Assembly (NCBI RefSeq): GCF_000685075.1
Contig: NZ_BAYD01000003.1
Coordinates: 1-64,000 of the forward strand
DNA: 64,000 nt
DNA from: Paraburkholderia oxyphila NBRC 105797
Lineage (GTDB): Bacteria; Pseudomonadota; Gammaproteobacteria; Burkholderiales; Burkholderiaceae
Direction of reading: 5' to 3'
Under the pieces are notes generated by a model. The model searched no databases, was not told the origin of the DNA, and saw only the letters and a program-made list of their open reading frames with translations. Position numbers and translations under genes: made by a program. Below, one piece after another: positions 27,164 through 35,713 of this stretch (position 1 is its first letter; every line of letters begins with the position of its first letter).

Positions 27164-28378
27164 ATGTTCTGGGAGAAAAAACTCGCTCAGTGGGTCGACG
27201 AAGTGCGCAACAAGGCCAACCTGCCCGCGCGGCTCGTGCTCTGGAGCGGCCAGCAGTACGACTTCGGCCACTTCGCCGCCCCGCAGGTCACGCTGAAGGT
27301 CAACAGCGCATCGGCGCTGCCGCTCTTGCTCGATCCCAGCCTCGACAATCTCGGCGAGGCCTACGTGAAGGGCAAGATCGACATTGAAGGCCGGCTCGCC
27401 GACATCATCGACATCAGCTACTCGCTCGCGCGCAACACCATCACGAACGCGGGCAAGCTCGCACGGGTGCGCCGCTATTTCACGCACTCGAAGAACACCG
27501 ACAAGCAGGCCATCCAGTACCACTACGACGTCTCGAACGAGTTCTACAAGCTGTGGCTCGACGAGAACATGGTCTATTCGTGCGCGTACTTCGAGAACGG
27601 CGACGAAGACATCGGCACCGCGCAGCTCAAGAAGATCGACCACATCCTCACCAAGATCCAGCTGCAGCCGGGGCAGACGCTGCTCGACATCGGCTGCGGC
27701 TGGGGCGCGCTCGTGCTGCGCGCGGCGCAGAAGTTCGGCGCGCGCTGCGTGGGCGTGACGCTCTCGCAGAACCAGTTCAACCTCGCCACCGAGCGCGTGA
27801 AGGCCGCGGGCCTCGCCGATCGCATCGAGATCCGCCTGCAGGATTACCGCGACATTCAGGGCCAGTTCGACCGCATCACGAGCGTCGGCATGTTCGAGCA
27901 CGTCGGGCGCAAGAATCTACCCGGCTATTTCACGAAGGTGCGCGAGCTGCTCGCCGACGACGGCGTCGCCATGAACCACGGCATCACGTCGAGCGACGCC
28001 GAGAGTGGCGAGACGGCGCTGGGCGCCGGCGAGTTCATCGACCGCTACGTCTTTCCCGACGGCGAACTGCCTCACATCGGCCTCGCGCTCGAAGCGGCAC
28101 AGCGCGGCGGGCTCGAGGCGGTTGACGTGGAGAGCCTGCGCCGTCACTATGCGCACACGCTCGGCATCTGGGCGGAGAACTTCGAGGCCCGCGCCGAGGA
28201 AGCGAAAAAGCTCGTCGACGACGAGAAGTTCCGCATCTGGCGCGTCTATCTGGCGGGCTGCGCGTACGCGTTCGAGCACGACGACGTGTCGATCTACCAG
28301 ATCGTCTGCCGCAAGGCCGGACGCAGCGCGAAAACGCTGCCGTGGTCGCGCCGCTATATGTACGAGAAGCCGCTCTGA
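27164..28378 (+). CDS. cfa: Cyclopropane-fatty-acyl-phospholipid synthase
   Basis: SAM-dependent enzyme that methylenates unsaturated acyl chains of membrane phospholipids. The 404-residue protein has the SAM-binding motif LLDIGCGWGALVLRAA (about residues 173-188), QYHYDVSNEFYKLWLDENMV before it and VGMFEHVGRKNLPGYF after it, with the C-terminal WSRRYMYEKPL. The ATG at 27164 is supported by GGAGAG. The upstream 240 bp carry no recognisable gene. A terminator follows, so the gene is monocistronic. Confidence 0.94.
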   Translation: MFWEKKLAQWVDEVRNKANLPARLVLWSGQQYDFGHFAAPQVTLKVNSASALPLLLDPSLDNLGEAYVKGKIDIEGRLADIIDISYSLARNTITNAGKLARVRRYFTHSKNTDKQAIQYHYDVSNEFYKLWLDENMVYSCAYFENGDEDIGTAQLKKIDHILTKIQLQPGQTLLDIGCGWGALVLRAAQKFGARCVGVTLSQNQFNLATERVKAAGLADRIEIRLQDYRDIQGQFDRITSVGMFEHVGRKNLPGYFTKVRELLADDGVAMNHGITSSDAESGETALGAGEFIDRYVFPDGELPHIGLALEAAQRGGLEAVDVESLRRHYAHTLGIWAENFEARAEEAKKLVDDEKFRIWRVYLAGCAYAFEHDDVSIYQIVCRKAGRSAKTLPWSRRYMYEKPL

Positions 28379-28406
28379 TGCCGCTTCGAAGGATCGGCGA
28401 GACGTG

Positions 28407-28445
28407 CAGCGGCGCAGGCATCGGCCCGCGCCGCTGTGTTTTTTT
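28407..28445 (+). terminator. cfa terminator
   Basis: Perfect 9 bp stem CAGCGGCGC/GCGCCGCTG (28407-28415 and 28428-28436) followed by TGTTTTTTT. Confidence 0.8.
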
Positions 28446-28534
28446 GCGGGAAGGCGCGCTTGTCAGTCGTGCCCGAGCCTGGCCCCTTGCGGCGGGCGGC
28501 TTTGACCACCCGATCGCCATCACGACTCAAACGC

Positions 28535-29902
28535 ATGAACGAACGCGACGACGGCCTTTTCGGGGCACTAGAGAACGACAGCTCCGGCGCGGCGCCGCCA
28601 GAGGATGACGGCGAAGCGCGCAACGCGACGCGCCCTTCGAGGCAACCGGGCCGCACGATCGAGAGACGCAATACGCGGACTGCACGCGCGGAAGCTCAGC
28701 CCGATACCCAGACCGACCTGTTCGGCTTCGTGCCGCCCGAGCCGCGTGAGCCACAGCTGGGGCGCGGCACGCGCCGCAAGGCCGCCGATGCTGCAGCCAC
28801 GGAATCGGCGCATGACGACGACGACGCCGTCATACGCGAACGCCCAGCGCAGACCAAAGCCGCGAAGCCGGCCCAATCGTCGCCAGATTCGCCCGCCCCA
28901 CGCCGCCGTGCGAAAGGCGTGCTGCCCGCCATTCCCGAGCAAGACGTGCTCGATCTCGCCGCCGAGCTGCCGCCGGGCGTGCGCCTGGGCACCTCGTCGT
29001 GGTCGTTCCCGGGCTGGCGCGGCATCGTCTACGGCGACGACTACAGCAACTCCAAGCTCGCGCGCGATGGGCTCGCCGCCTATGGCGCGCATCCGCTCTT
29101 GCGCTCGGTGAGCATCGACCGCTCGTTCTACGCACCGCTCACCGTCACCGACTACTTGCGCTACGCCCAGCAGGTGCCGGACCACTTCCGCTTCATCGTG
29201 AAAGCGCCCGCGCTCATCACCGACGCGAGCGTGCGCGGCGATCGCGGCGAGCCGGTCTCGGCCAATCCCTGCTTCCTGAACGCCGACCTTGCCGCGCGCG
29301 AATTCGTCGAGCCGTGCCTCGCGGGACTCGGCGCGAAAGCGGGCGCGCTCGTGTTCCAGTTCCCGCCGCTGCCCGACCAGTTGCTCGCCGATCCGGCCGC
29401 CTTCGTCGAGCGTCTGGCGGCCTTTCTCGCCGCACTGCCGCCGCTGCCCGTCGATGGCCCGTGCTATGCCGTCGAGATCCGCGACGGCATCCTGCTCACG
29501 CCGCGCTTCGTGCGAACGCTGCGCGCGGCAGGCGTGCGCTACTGCGTCGGGTTGCACGCGCGCATGCCCGACCCGCTGCGCCAGGCCGCGGCGCTCGCGC
29601 TGATGGACGGGGAAGTGCCCGCGGGCCCGCTGATCGTGCGCTGGAGCCTGCACAGTGGCTTCAAGTACGAACAGGCGAAAGCGCGCTACGAGCCGTTCGA
29701 CAAGCTCGTCGACGAAGACCCGCACACCCGCGACGCCCTCGCCGAACTGGCCGCGCGCTACGCGATCGCGGGCCAGCCGGTGCTGATCACGACCAACAAC
29801 AAGGCGGAAGGCTCGGCGCCGCTGACCTGCGCGAAACTCGCGCGCGCCATCGCCGACGAAATGCTGCGCATGCGCAGCGAAAGCGCCTCGACGGCCGAAT
29901 AG
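28535..29902 (+). CDS. DUF72 (YecE-like) protein with long charged N-terminal tail
   Basis: 455 residues. The DUF72 TIM-barrel-like domain starts near residue 149 with RLGTSSWSFPGWRGIVYGDDY and includes FRFIVKAPALIT, LVFQFPPLP and CYAVEIRDGI. The function of DUF72 is not established. Residues 1-145 are a disordered, charged, Pro/Ala-rich tail; within it TQTDLFGF (residues 58-65) resembles sliding-clamp binding pentapeptides. ATG 28535 is preferred over a GTG at 28436, whose frame begins inside the cfa terminator. The N-tail length is therefore dependent on start choice but most of it is firmly in frame. Confidence 0.8.
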   Translation: MNERDDGLFGALENDSSGAAPPEDDGEARNATRPSRQPGRTIERRNTRTARAEAQPDTQTDLFGFVPPEPREPQLGRGTRRKAADAAATESAHDDDDAVIRERPAQTKAAKPAQSSPDSPAPRRRAKGVLPAIPEQDVLDLAAELPPGVRLGTSSWSFPGWRGIVYGDDYSNSKLARDGLAAYGAHPLLRSVSIDRSFYAPLTVTDYLRYAQQVPDHFRFIVKAPALITDASVRGDRGEPVSANPCFLNADLAAREFVEPCLAGLGAKAGALVFQFPPLPDQLLADPAAFVERLAAFLAALPPLPVDGPCYAVEIRDGILLTPRFVRTLRAAGVRYCVGLHARMPDPLRQAAALALMDGEVPAGPLIVRWSLHSGFKYEQAKARYEPFDKLVDEDPHTRDALAELAARYAIAGQPVLITTNNKAEGSAPLTCAKLARAIADEMLRMRSESASTAE

Positions 29903-29910
29903 GGCCGCGC

Positions 29911-29957
29911 AATAAAAACGGCGGACGCCGTTCAGAAGCCTGAACCGCGCCCGCCGT
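29911..29957 (-). terminator. msrA terminator
   Basis: On the minus strand a long stem, ACGGCGG...CGGTTCAG paired with CTGAACGGCGTCCGCCGT, is followed by TTTTATT (29917-29911). Confidence 0.75.
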
Positions 29958-29982
29958 CCCTATGAACGCTTTTACGCGCCGC

Positions 29983-30531
29983 TCACTCGGCTTTGAGCCG
30001 ATGCGCGAACTTCTGGCGGAACTTCGCCACCTTGGGCGCCACGACGAACGCGCAATAGCCCTGGTTCGGATGCTGCGCGAAGTAGTTCTGGTGATACGCT
30101 TCGGCAGGGAAGTAATTGCCGTCGAGCGGCACCACCTGGGTGACGATTTCGCCGTCGTAGACGCCCTCGGCCTTCAGCTCGCGGATCGCCTGCAGCGCCG
30201 TCTCGCGCTGCGCCTCCGAATCCGTGAAGACGACCGAGCGATACTGCGTGCCGACGTCGTTGCCCTGGCGGTTCAACTGGGTCGGATCGTGAATCGCGAA
30301 GAAGATGTCCAGAATCTCGCGATAGCTGATCTTCGCCGGATCGAAATCCACCTTCACGACTTCCGCGTGGCCCGTGTCGCCATCGCAAACCTGCTCGTAG
30401 GACGGGTTCGCGGCATGGCCGCCCGCGTAGCCGGACTCCACCGCGACCACGCCGTCCACGCGCAGATACACCGCCTCCAGACACCAGAAACATCCGCCGC
30501 CGAGCGTGGCGGTTTCGATCGTCTGACTCAT
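29983..30531 (-). CDS. msrA: Peptide methionine (S)-S-oxide reductase MsrA
   Basis: A 182-residue MsrA that reduces methionine-S-sulfoxide in proteins. The catalytic Cys sits in TLGGGCFWCLEAVY; YAGGHAANPSYEQVC, TGHAEVVKVDFDP and HDPTQLNRQGNDVGTQYRS follow as in the family. The start codon lies only about ten bases from the right end of the IscB element, and the sequence before the ATG (GCGTAATCGG) is a poor ribosome-binding site. The element thus seems to have separated msrA from its native leader, found at 32211 and beyond. Transcription may now depend on read-through from iscB. Confidence 0.94.
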   Translation of the reverse strand: MSQTIETATLGGGCFWCLEAVYLRVDGVVAVESGYAGGHAANPSYEQVCDGDTGHAEVVKVDFDPAKISYREILDIFFAIHDPTQLNRQGNDVGTQYRSVVFTDSEAQRETALQAIRELKAEGVYDGEIVTQVVPLDGNYFPAEAYHQNYFAQHPNQGYCAFVVAPKVAKFRQKFAHRLKAE

Positions 30532-30550
30532 CCGATTACGCGGGAAACCT

Positions 30551-30595
30551 CGGCATTTATGCCGTGGAGGGATAGCACGGCGTGCGAAGCACGCC
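30551..30595 (-). repeat. Terminal hairpins at the msrA-side end of the IscB element
   Basis: Two short inverted repeats: CGGCAT/ATGCCG with a two-base loop (30551-30564) and GGCGTGC/GCACGCC with a three-base loop (30579-30595). Sub-terminal imperfect hairpins of this sort are recognised by Y1 transposases in IS200/IS605 elements. Assignment to the transposon end is inference. Confidence 0.55.
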
Positions 30596-30614
30596 CTACA
30601 CCCGCATCTCCTTG

Positions 30615-31916
30615 TCAAAAGCTATCCTTGGGTTGAGGGGCGTACGAATAGCCATCGCCGCGCTGAATGAGCGTGCAATAGCGGTAGCTGATACCTTGAA
30701 CGACAGCACGGGCCGTCTGAATGTTGAACGAGCCAGTGGCGCGAACAGCAACGCGGCCGATATGGCTGCCGGCCTTCTTGCCGCCCGGCACATTGGCACG
30801 GACATGGTCGCCAGTCTGGAATCCATGCACCTGCTTTTGCCGCATGAGATATCCTCGAGCAAACCCATGTCGCGTCAGGCGCGTGCGTTGATAGCTGCCG
30901 CGTCCGCTAGCCTTGATGGCCAACGACGGGCGTTGCCAGTCGCGAATGCTACCCACATCTCCCACACAGACCGCATCAAAAGCATGGGTCTTGGGTATGC
31001 CGTGCGTGACCCGGTTGAATTTCGTGCGGGCACCCGAGGCGAGTTCGAGCGGCAGACCGGTGGCCCGGAGCGCATTGGCAAGCGCCCAGCGCGTGGCATT
31101 GACCGCTGCGGCGTCCTTCAGCGGACGCGAGGCGGTCGCAAGGATGCGCGCCAGGCGTTGCGGGTCCTTGACGTACTCGCGCACATCGCGCGCCCCTTTG
31201 TCCTGGTTGCAGTTGCTGCATGCGATACCCAGATTGCCGATGCGGTTGCTGCCGTTGCGCGCCTTGGCCGTGAGGTGTTCGATCTGCAGCGGACGCCCCT
31301 TCACATCGCAGTAGATGCAGGTACGGTTCCACTTCTCCAACAGATACTCGCGCACCTCGTAGCCCGCGAGTGTTCCTTGCTGATACTCGATGCCGGAGAT
31401 TTCCGGGTTCTCGAGGCGCTGCAGATCAAATCGAACAAGTTCGGACGAAAGCGCCGTGACCGGCGCCCAGCGACGGATACGGTTCACCCATGCCGCCGTC
31501 GTTTCCACACGATGGCGCAAACTCGTCGGCAGCCACCCCTGCGACCTCCTGCGGTTCAGGAAGCGCGGCGCGCGGTAGCGCACATTGGAACCGCGACGGC
31601 GCCGACGAAATGCGCGCCGTGCCGCGAGTGCCTCGCTGATCTGACGGCCACGATGGACCAACTCGAACAGGTTGAGCACGGCCACACCATGATCGGCCTC
31701 GCGCACGAGCGCGATCCCTGTGACCTTACTGCCGGGGTCGAGTTTGATGCGCATCGGTTGGCGTGCGCAGGCGCCAGCCTTGCGATCCACGAGCCGGATT
31801 ACGAACGGCATTACACGATGCACGCGCGCACGACCACGTGCGAGCAGCAGCGTCGCGCGCTTCTCGCTGCACGGCATCAGCGGTTTGCCACTTCGATCCA
31901 GCACGAACACCGACAT
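30615..31916 (-). CDS. iscB: IscB RNA-guided endonuclease
   Basis: A 433-residue OMEGA nuclease, relative of the ancestor of Cas9. Order: N-terminal PLMP/RRXRR domain (MSVFVLDRSGKPLMPC), RuvC-I with Asp60 in RIKLDPGSKVTGIALV, an Arg-rich bridge helix (about residues 98-116, RRAFRRRRRGSNVRYRAPRF), RuvC-II with Glu159 in LSSELVRFDLQ, HNH with zinc Cys200/203/233/236 and His214 in LQIEHLTAKARNGSNRIGNL, RuvC-III with His311 and Asp314 in THAFDAVC, then a C-terminal TAM-interacting-type region. All catalytic residues are present, so it looks active. ATG 31916 is chosen for AGGAGCC upstream and because family homology starts there. It is oriented towards msrA. Confidence 0.93.
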   Translation of the reverse strand: MSVFVLDRSGKPLMPCSEKRATLLLARGRARVHRVMPFVIRLVDRKAGACARQPMRIKLDPGSKVTGIALVREADHGVAVLNLFELVHRGRQISEALAARRAFRRRRRGSNVRYRAPRFLNRRRSQGWLPTSLRHRVETTAAWVNRIRRWAPVTALSSELVRFDLQRLENPEISGIEYQQGTLAGYEVREYLLEKWNRTCIYCDVKGRPLQIEHLTAKARNGSNRIGNLGIACSNCNQDKGARDVREYVKDPQRLARILATASRPLKDAAAVNATRWALANALRATGLPLELASGARTKFNRVTHGIPKTHAFDAVCVGDVGSIRDWQRPSLAIKASGRGSYQRTRLTRHGFARGYLMRQKQVHGFQTGDHVRANVPGGKKAGSHIGRVAVRATGSFNIQTARAVVQGISYRYCTLIQRGDGYSYAPQPKDSF

Positions 31917-32230
31917 GTTGGCTCCTGTTAAAACGTTGCCCTTACGGGCCTGGTGACGCTTCCCTTGCGGGAAGTCTCCCCTCGGCCATGTTGCACAGCA
32001 GGTGTCAGCGAAAGTACTGACGGGGACGGTCCGTTTCGTGCTTACCCGGTCGCTTGTCTGCAACCGCCCCTTCCAGAGCCTGACGCTGAGGAAGCACGCC
32101 AGGGTGGGTCTGCTGTCTTCTGCGCAACGTAGCGCCTCGCGGCGCTCGGCCTGGTCAACCCAAGCTTGGCTACTGCCTCAAGCTCCGCCCTTGAGGGCGG
32201 GGTAGTTGACGCTGCACTCTCCTTGAATGC
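31917..32230 (-). ncRNA. IscB omega-RNA with 5' guide
   Basis: IscB omega-RNAs are encoded directly upstream of iscB with the guide at the 5' end, next to the element boundary. Here the non-coding stretch upstream of iscB holds a series of hairpins: outer stem GTCAAC/GTTGAC (32210-32205 with 32159-32154) enclosing CCGCCC/GGGCGG (32185-32200); AGCGCC/GGCGCT (32131-32146); GTCAG/CTGAC (32004-32021); CTTCCC/GGGAAG (31959-31974); and GCCC/GGGC (31938-31949). The guide would be the bases just outside, 32230-32211: GCATTCAAGGAGAGTGCAGC. Exact ends and processing are inferred. Confidence 0.75.
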
Positions 32231-32454
32231 CGCGCCGGCGCCACTGTCGTGAGTTCCGAAGGCCCGCGCAGCTATTTGCTGATTTCCCGCTTCATCCAAA
32301 GCCGCCAGGCCAATGAGCCGTCACCCGCCGCTTTTCGTTAAAATTGGGGCAATTCGCCGAAATTACACATGACGTTCAGACCGACTCCCGCCTGCGCCGC
32401 CCGCCCTGTCCCGCTCACGCCGGGCACGCGCCCCAACGCCCGGGGCGTACGCCC

Positions 32455-32979
32455 ATGACCCGCCGCGCCAGCCCACCCAACTTCGACGACGCTGCGTTCC
32501 GCCGCGCGCTCGGCCAGTTTGCGACCGGCGTGACCGTCATCACGACGCGCGCGCCCAACGGCCAGCTGATCGGCATCACGGCGAGCTCGTTCAACTCGGT
32601 CTCGCTCAGCCCGCCGCTCGTGCTGTGGAGCCTCGCGACGCGCTCGGCGTCGATGCCGGTGTTCCGCAGCAACAGCCATTATGTGGTGAATGTGCTCGCC
32701 GCGTCGCAGCTCGACCTGTGCAAGCGCTTCGCCACCGTGAAAGGCGACCGCTTCGAAGGCGTTTCGCACGCGGCCGGCGACAGCGGCATGCCCGTGCTCG
32801 ACGGCGCCATCGCGTGGTTCGAGTGCCATAACCGCAGCCGCTACGACGAAGGCGATCACGTGATCTTCGTAGGCGAGGTGGAACGCTGCGGCGTTCGCGA
32901 ACCGGGCGACGACAGTAGCGACAGCGCCTCGCCGCTCGTGTTCCACGGCGGCGCATTCCATCAGCTCCTGCCGCTCTAG
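32455..32979 (+). CDS. Flavin reductase-like domain protein
   Basis: A 174-residue FMN-binding split-barrel protein of the flavin reductase family, which supplies reduced flavin to two-component monooxygenases. Family signatures are FRRALGQFATGVTVITTRAPNG, ITASSFNSVSLSPPLVLWSL and the C-terminal GDHVIFVGEVERC plus VFHGGAFHQL. ATG 32455 is chosen at the start of homology; GGGGCG lies upstream and a TAAAAT box is at 32339-32344. No partner oxygenase is adjacent. Before insertion of the IscB element it would have been divergent from msrA. Confidence 0.88.
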   Translation: MTRRASPPNFDDAAFRRALGQFATGVTVITTRAPNGQLIGITASSFNSVSLSPPLVLWSLATRSASMPVFRSNSHYVVNVLAASQLDLCKRFATVKGDRFEGVSHAAGDSGMPVLDGAIAWFECHNRSRYDEGDHVIFVGEVERCGVREPGDDSSDSASPLVFHGGAFHQLLPL

Positions 32980-33108
32980 GCCGCGGCTGCCACTAGCGCT
33001 TCGAAAAGCGCAGCCGCCCCCTTACCACCGCGGGCGTGGCGGCTCGCAAGCGGCTCACGCCTCACCAAGGGGGACAGAACGGAATCCCCGCAGTGCCGGG
33101 CGCATCGA

Positions 33109-33609
33109 TCAAGCCTTCGGCTCCCCGCGATGCGCGATCAAATCGACCGGGATGCCCGCCTCGACCTTGAGCGTGGTGAGCACGATGTTCGAGCGGATAT
33201 CCATCACGCCCGGCGCCTTGTAGAGCTTGTTGAGCACGAACTCCGAATAGTGCTTCAGGTTATGCGCGAGCACGCGCAGCAGATAGTGCGTCTCGCCAGT
33301 CACCACGTAGGCCCCCACCACCTCGGGCCAGTCACGCAGCGCCGTGACGAAGCGCTCGTGCCAGCTTTCCTGGTCGTTGCGCATCGAGACCTGCACGAAG
33401 GCCTCCATTTCAAAGCCGAGAATCTCCCGGTTCAGGCAAGCGCGATAGCGCTCCACCACGCCCTGCTCTTCCAGCAGGCGCAGCCGCCGCAGGCACGCGG
33501 ACGGCGAAAGCGAAATACGCTCGGCCAGATCGAGGTTGCTGATACGTCCCTCGTTCTGGAGCACGGCAAGAATCCGGCAATCGGTGGCATCGAGCGAGAT
33601 GGCATTCAT
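33109..33609 (-). CDS. kynR: Lrp/AsnC-family regulator of the kynurenine operon
   Basis: A 166-residue Lrp/AsnC regulator: N-terminal helix-turn-helix (LDATDCRILAVLQNEGRISN followed by LAERISLSPSACLRRLRLLE) and C-terminal ligand-sensing RAM domain (VVGAYVVTGETHYLLRV). It is divergent from kynB across 132 bp. In Pseudomonas an Lrp-type KynR in the same position activates kynBU in response to kynurenine, so the same role is inferred. ATG 33609 follows GGAGACC. Name by context and family. Confidence 0.85.
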   Translation of the reverse strand: MNAISLDATDCRILAVLQNEGRISNLDLAERISLSPSACLRRLRLLEEQGVVERYRACLNREILGFEMEAFVQVSMRNDQESWHERFVTALRDWPEVVGAYVVTGETHYLLRVLAHNLKHYSEFVLNKLYKAPGVMDIRSNIVLTTLKVEAGIPVDLIAHRGEPKA

Positions 33610-33741
33610 TTTTTGGTCTCCGTTCCCCTGTTGACTCAAATTATGTGCCAAGAACTGTAGCGTACGGCGTTTTTTTCGCAAGCACATTTCGCGACGAGTT
33701 GCCTATCATTCGAAACACACGGAGACAACCTCGTCAACAAG
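33610..33741. promoter_or_regulatory. kynR/kynB divergent control region
   Basis: 132 bp between divergent starts. A plus-strand TTGACT lies at 33632-33637 and TATCAT at about 33703-33708; neither has a convincing partner at standard spacing. This is where KynR should bind, but I could not define an operator. Confidence 0.35.
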
Positions 33742-34380
33742 ATGAACGACCTCTGGGACATTTCCCCACCCATTCAGCCCGAAACGCCCGTCTGGCCCGG
33801 CGACACGCCCGTTGGCGTCGAACGCGTCTGGCGCATGGAAGCCGGCTCGCCGGTCAACGTGGCGCGCGTGACGCTGTCGCCACACACCGGCGCGCACACC
33901 GACGCCCCGCTGCACTACGACGAGGCGGGCGCGCCGATTGGCGCCGTGCCGCTCGACGCCTATCTCGGCGCGTGCCGCGTGATTCACTGCGTGGGCGCAG
34001 CGCCGCTCGTGCTGCCCGGGCACGTGCAAGCGGCGCTCGATGGCATCCCGCCGCGCGTGCTGCTGCGCACCTACGCCAGCGCGCCGCAGGATCGCTGGGA
34101 CAGCGCGTTTTGCGCGGTCGCACCCGAGACGATCGACCTGCTGGCGGCGCATGGCGTGCGCCTGATCGGCATCGACACACCTTCGCTCGACCCGCAGGAA
34201 TCGAAGACGATGGACGCGCACCACCGCATCCGCGCGCATCGCATGGCGATTCTCGAAGGCATCGTGCTCGACGCCATCGCGCCCGGCGACTACGAACTGA
34301 TCGCGCTGCCGCTGAAGTTCGCGACGCTTGACGCAAGCCCCGTGCGCGCCGTGCTGCGCGCGCTGCCCTCCCGGGCGTGA
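33742..34380 (+). CDS. kynB: Kynurenine formamidase
   Basis: Metal-dependent cyclase-fold hydrolase converting N-formylkynurenine to kynurenine and formate. The 212-residue protein has [20 protein letters not shown], the metal-binding [12 protein letters not shown] (HxxxHxDxP pattern), and the C-terminal [19 protein letters not shown] with ALPLKF. First gene of kynBUA. Start supported by GGAGACAACC upstream. Confidence 0.95.
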   Translation: MNDLWDISPPIQPETPVWPGDTPVGVERVWRMEAGSPVNVARVTLSPHTGAHTDAPLHYDEAGAPIGAVPLDAYLGACRVIHCVGAAPLVLPGHVQAALDGIPPRVLLRTYASAPQDRWDSAFCAVAPETIDLLAAHGVRLIGIDTPSLDPQESKTMDAHHRIRAHRMAILEGIVLDAIAPGDYELIALPLKFATLDASPVRAVLRALPSRA

Positions 34381-34452
34381 ACAGCGAAGTTTTACCGAAT
34401 TGCTCACCGCCACCGCCCTGACCCGACACTCTCACCGCACCGAAGAATCGAC

Positions 34453-35703
34453 ATGAACGACCGTAACGACGCATTGGCGCTCGACCGCGCCGACCCGCTC
34501 GCAGCACTGCGCGAACAATTCACGCTCGCGCCCGAAACCATCTATCTCGACGGCAATTCGCTGGGCGTGCCGCCCGCGGCGAGCGCCGCGCGCGCACAAG
34601 CCGTGATCGGCGGCGAATGGGGCGACGGGCTCATCCGCAGCTGGAACACGGCAGGCTGGTTCGCCATGCCGCGGCGCCTCGGCAACAAGCTCGCTGCGCT
34701 GATCGGTGCGGCCGAAGACGAAGTGGTCGTGACCGACACCATCTCGATCAACCTGTTCAAGGCGCTCTCCGCCGCGCTGCGCGTCGCGAACGCGCGCGAT
34801 CCGAAGCGCCGTGTGATCGTCTCCGAGCGTTCGAATTTCCCGAGCGACCTGTACATCGCGCAAGGCCTCATCGAGCAACTCGACCGCGGCTATGAGCTGC
34901 GCCTGGTCGACGACCCGAGCGAGCTGCCCGCCGCCATCCGCGAAGACGTGGCCGTCGCGATGATCACGCACGTGAACTACCGCACGGGCGAAATGCACGA
35001 CATGCGCGCGCTCACCGAGCACATCCACGCGCAAGGCGCGCTCGCACTGTGGGACCTCGCGCACTCGGCCGGCGCGGTGCCCGTGGACCTGAACGGCGCG
35101 AATGCCGACTACGCGGTCGGCTGCACCTACAAGTACCTGAACGGCGGCCCGGGCTCGCCCGGCTTCGTCTGGGTGCCCAAGCGCAATCAGGACGCGTTCT
35201 CGCAGCCGCTCTCGGGTTGGTGGGGGCACAAATCGCCGTTCGAGATGCACCCCGTGTATCGCCCGGACAACGGCATCGGCCGCTACCTGTGCGGCACGCA
35301 GCCGATCGTTTCGATGGCGCTCGTGGAATGCGGCCTCGACGTGTTCCTGCAGACTGACATGCAGGCGATCCGCCGCAAGTCGCTCGCGCTCACCGACCTC
35401 TTCATCGAACTCGTCGAGACGCGCTGCAAGCAATACCCGCTCACGCTCGTCACGCCGCGCGAACATACGCAACGCGGCTCGCACGTGAGCTTCGAGCATC
35501 CGCACGGCTATGAGGTCATGCAGGCGCTGATCGCGCGCGGCGTGATCGGCGATTATCGCGAGCCGCATGTGCTGCGCTTCGGCTTCACGCCGTTGTATGT
35601 GCGTTATGTCGATGTGTGGGATGCCGTGGAAACGCTGCGCGACGTACTCGCGACCGAAAGCTGGCGCAAGCCCGAATTCGCCGCGCGCGGCGCCGTGACC
35701 TGA
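34453..35703 (+). CDS. kynU: Kynureninase
   Basis: PLP enzyme cleaving kynurenine to anthranilate and alanine. The 416-residue protein has the PLP-binding Lys227 in [38 protein letters not shown] and [10 protein letters not shown] match the family. It is 72 bp downstream of kynB and 10 bp upstream of kynA, consistent with one operon. Confidence 0.96.
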   Translation: MNDRNDALALDRADPLAALREQFTLAPETIYLDGNSLGVPPAASAARAQAVIGGEWGDGLIRSWNTAGWFAMPRRLGNKLAALIGAAEDEVVVTDTISINLFKALSAALRVANARDPKRRVIVSERSNFPSDLYIAQGLIEQLDRGYELRLVDDPSELPAAIREDVAVAMITHVNYRTGEMHDMRALTEHIHAQGALALWDLAHSAGAVPVDLNGANADYAVGCTYKYLNGGPGSPGFVWVPKRNQDAFSQPLSGWWGHKSPFEMHPVYRPDNGIGRYLCGTQPIVSMALVECGLDVFLQTDMQAIRRKSLALTDLFIELVETRCKQYPLTLVTPREHTQRGSHVSFEHPHGYEVMQALIARGVIGDYREPHVLRFGFTPLYVRYVDVWDAVETLRDVLATESWRKPEFAARGAVT

Positions 35704-35713
35704 GGAGCCGGAC

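Larger units (their letters stand above)
30541..32210 (-). mobile_element. IS200/IS605-type IscB element (non-autonomous)
   Basis: Contains iscB and its omega-RNA region and no transposase. The omega-RNA-side end has the hairpin CCGCCC/GGGCGG (32185-32200) close to a GTAGTTGAC edge, a form common at ends of IS605-group elements. The other end has CGGCAT/ATGCCG (30551-30564), preceded by a second hairpin GGCGTGC/GCACGCC (30579-30595). The outer limits are set by these structures and by reconstruction of the msrA leader, and could be off by about ten bases. Mobilisation would need a Y1 transposase TnpA supplied from elsewhere. Confidence 0.75.

Noticed and set aside
30615..32063. iscB starting 49 codons earlier
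   Set aside because: The extra N-terminus would be translated from the omega-RNA region; IscB homology begins at MSVFVLDRSGKP and the AGGAGCC site fits that ATG.
30541..32230. Interpretation of the iscB locus as a CRISPR-Cas9 remnant or plain HNH homing endonuclease
   Set aside because: No repeats or cas genes are present, and the protein has split RuvC motifs plus a PLMP domain, which simple HNH homing enzymes lack.
30000..33700. Search for a TnpA Y1 transposase beside iscB
   Set aside because: No HUH-motif protein was found on either strand; the element appears to be non-autonomous.
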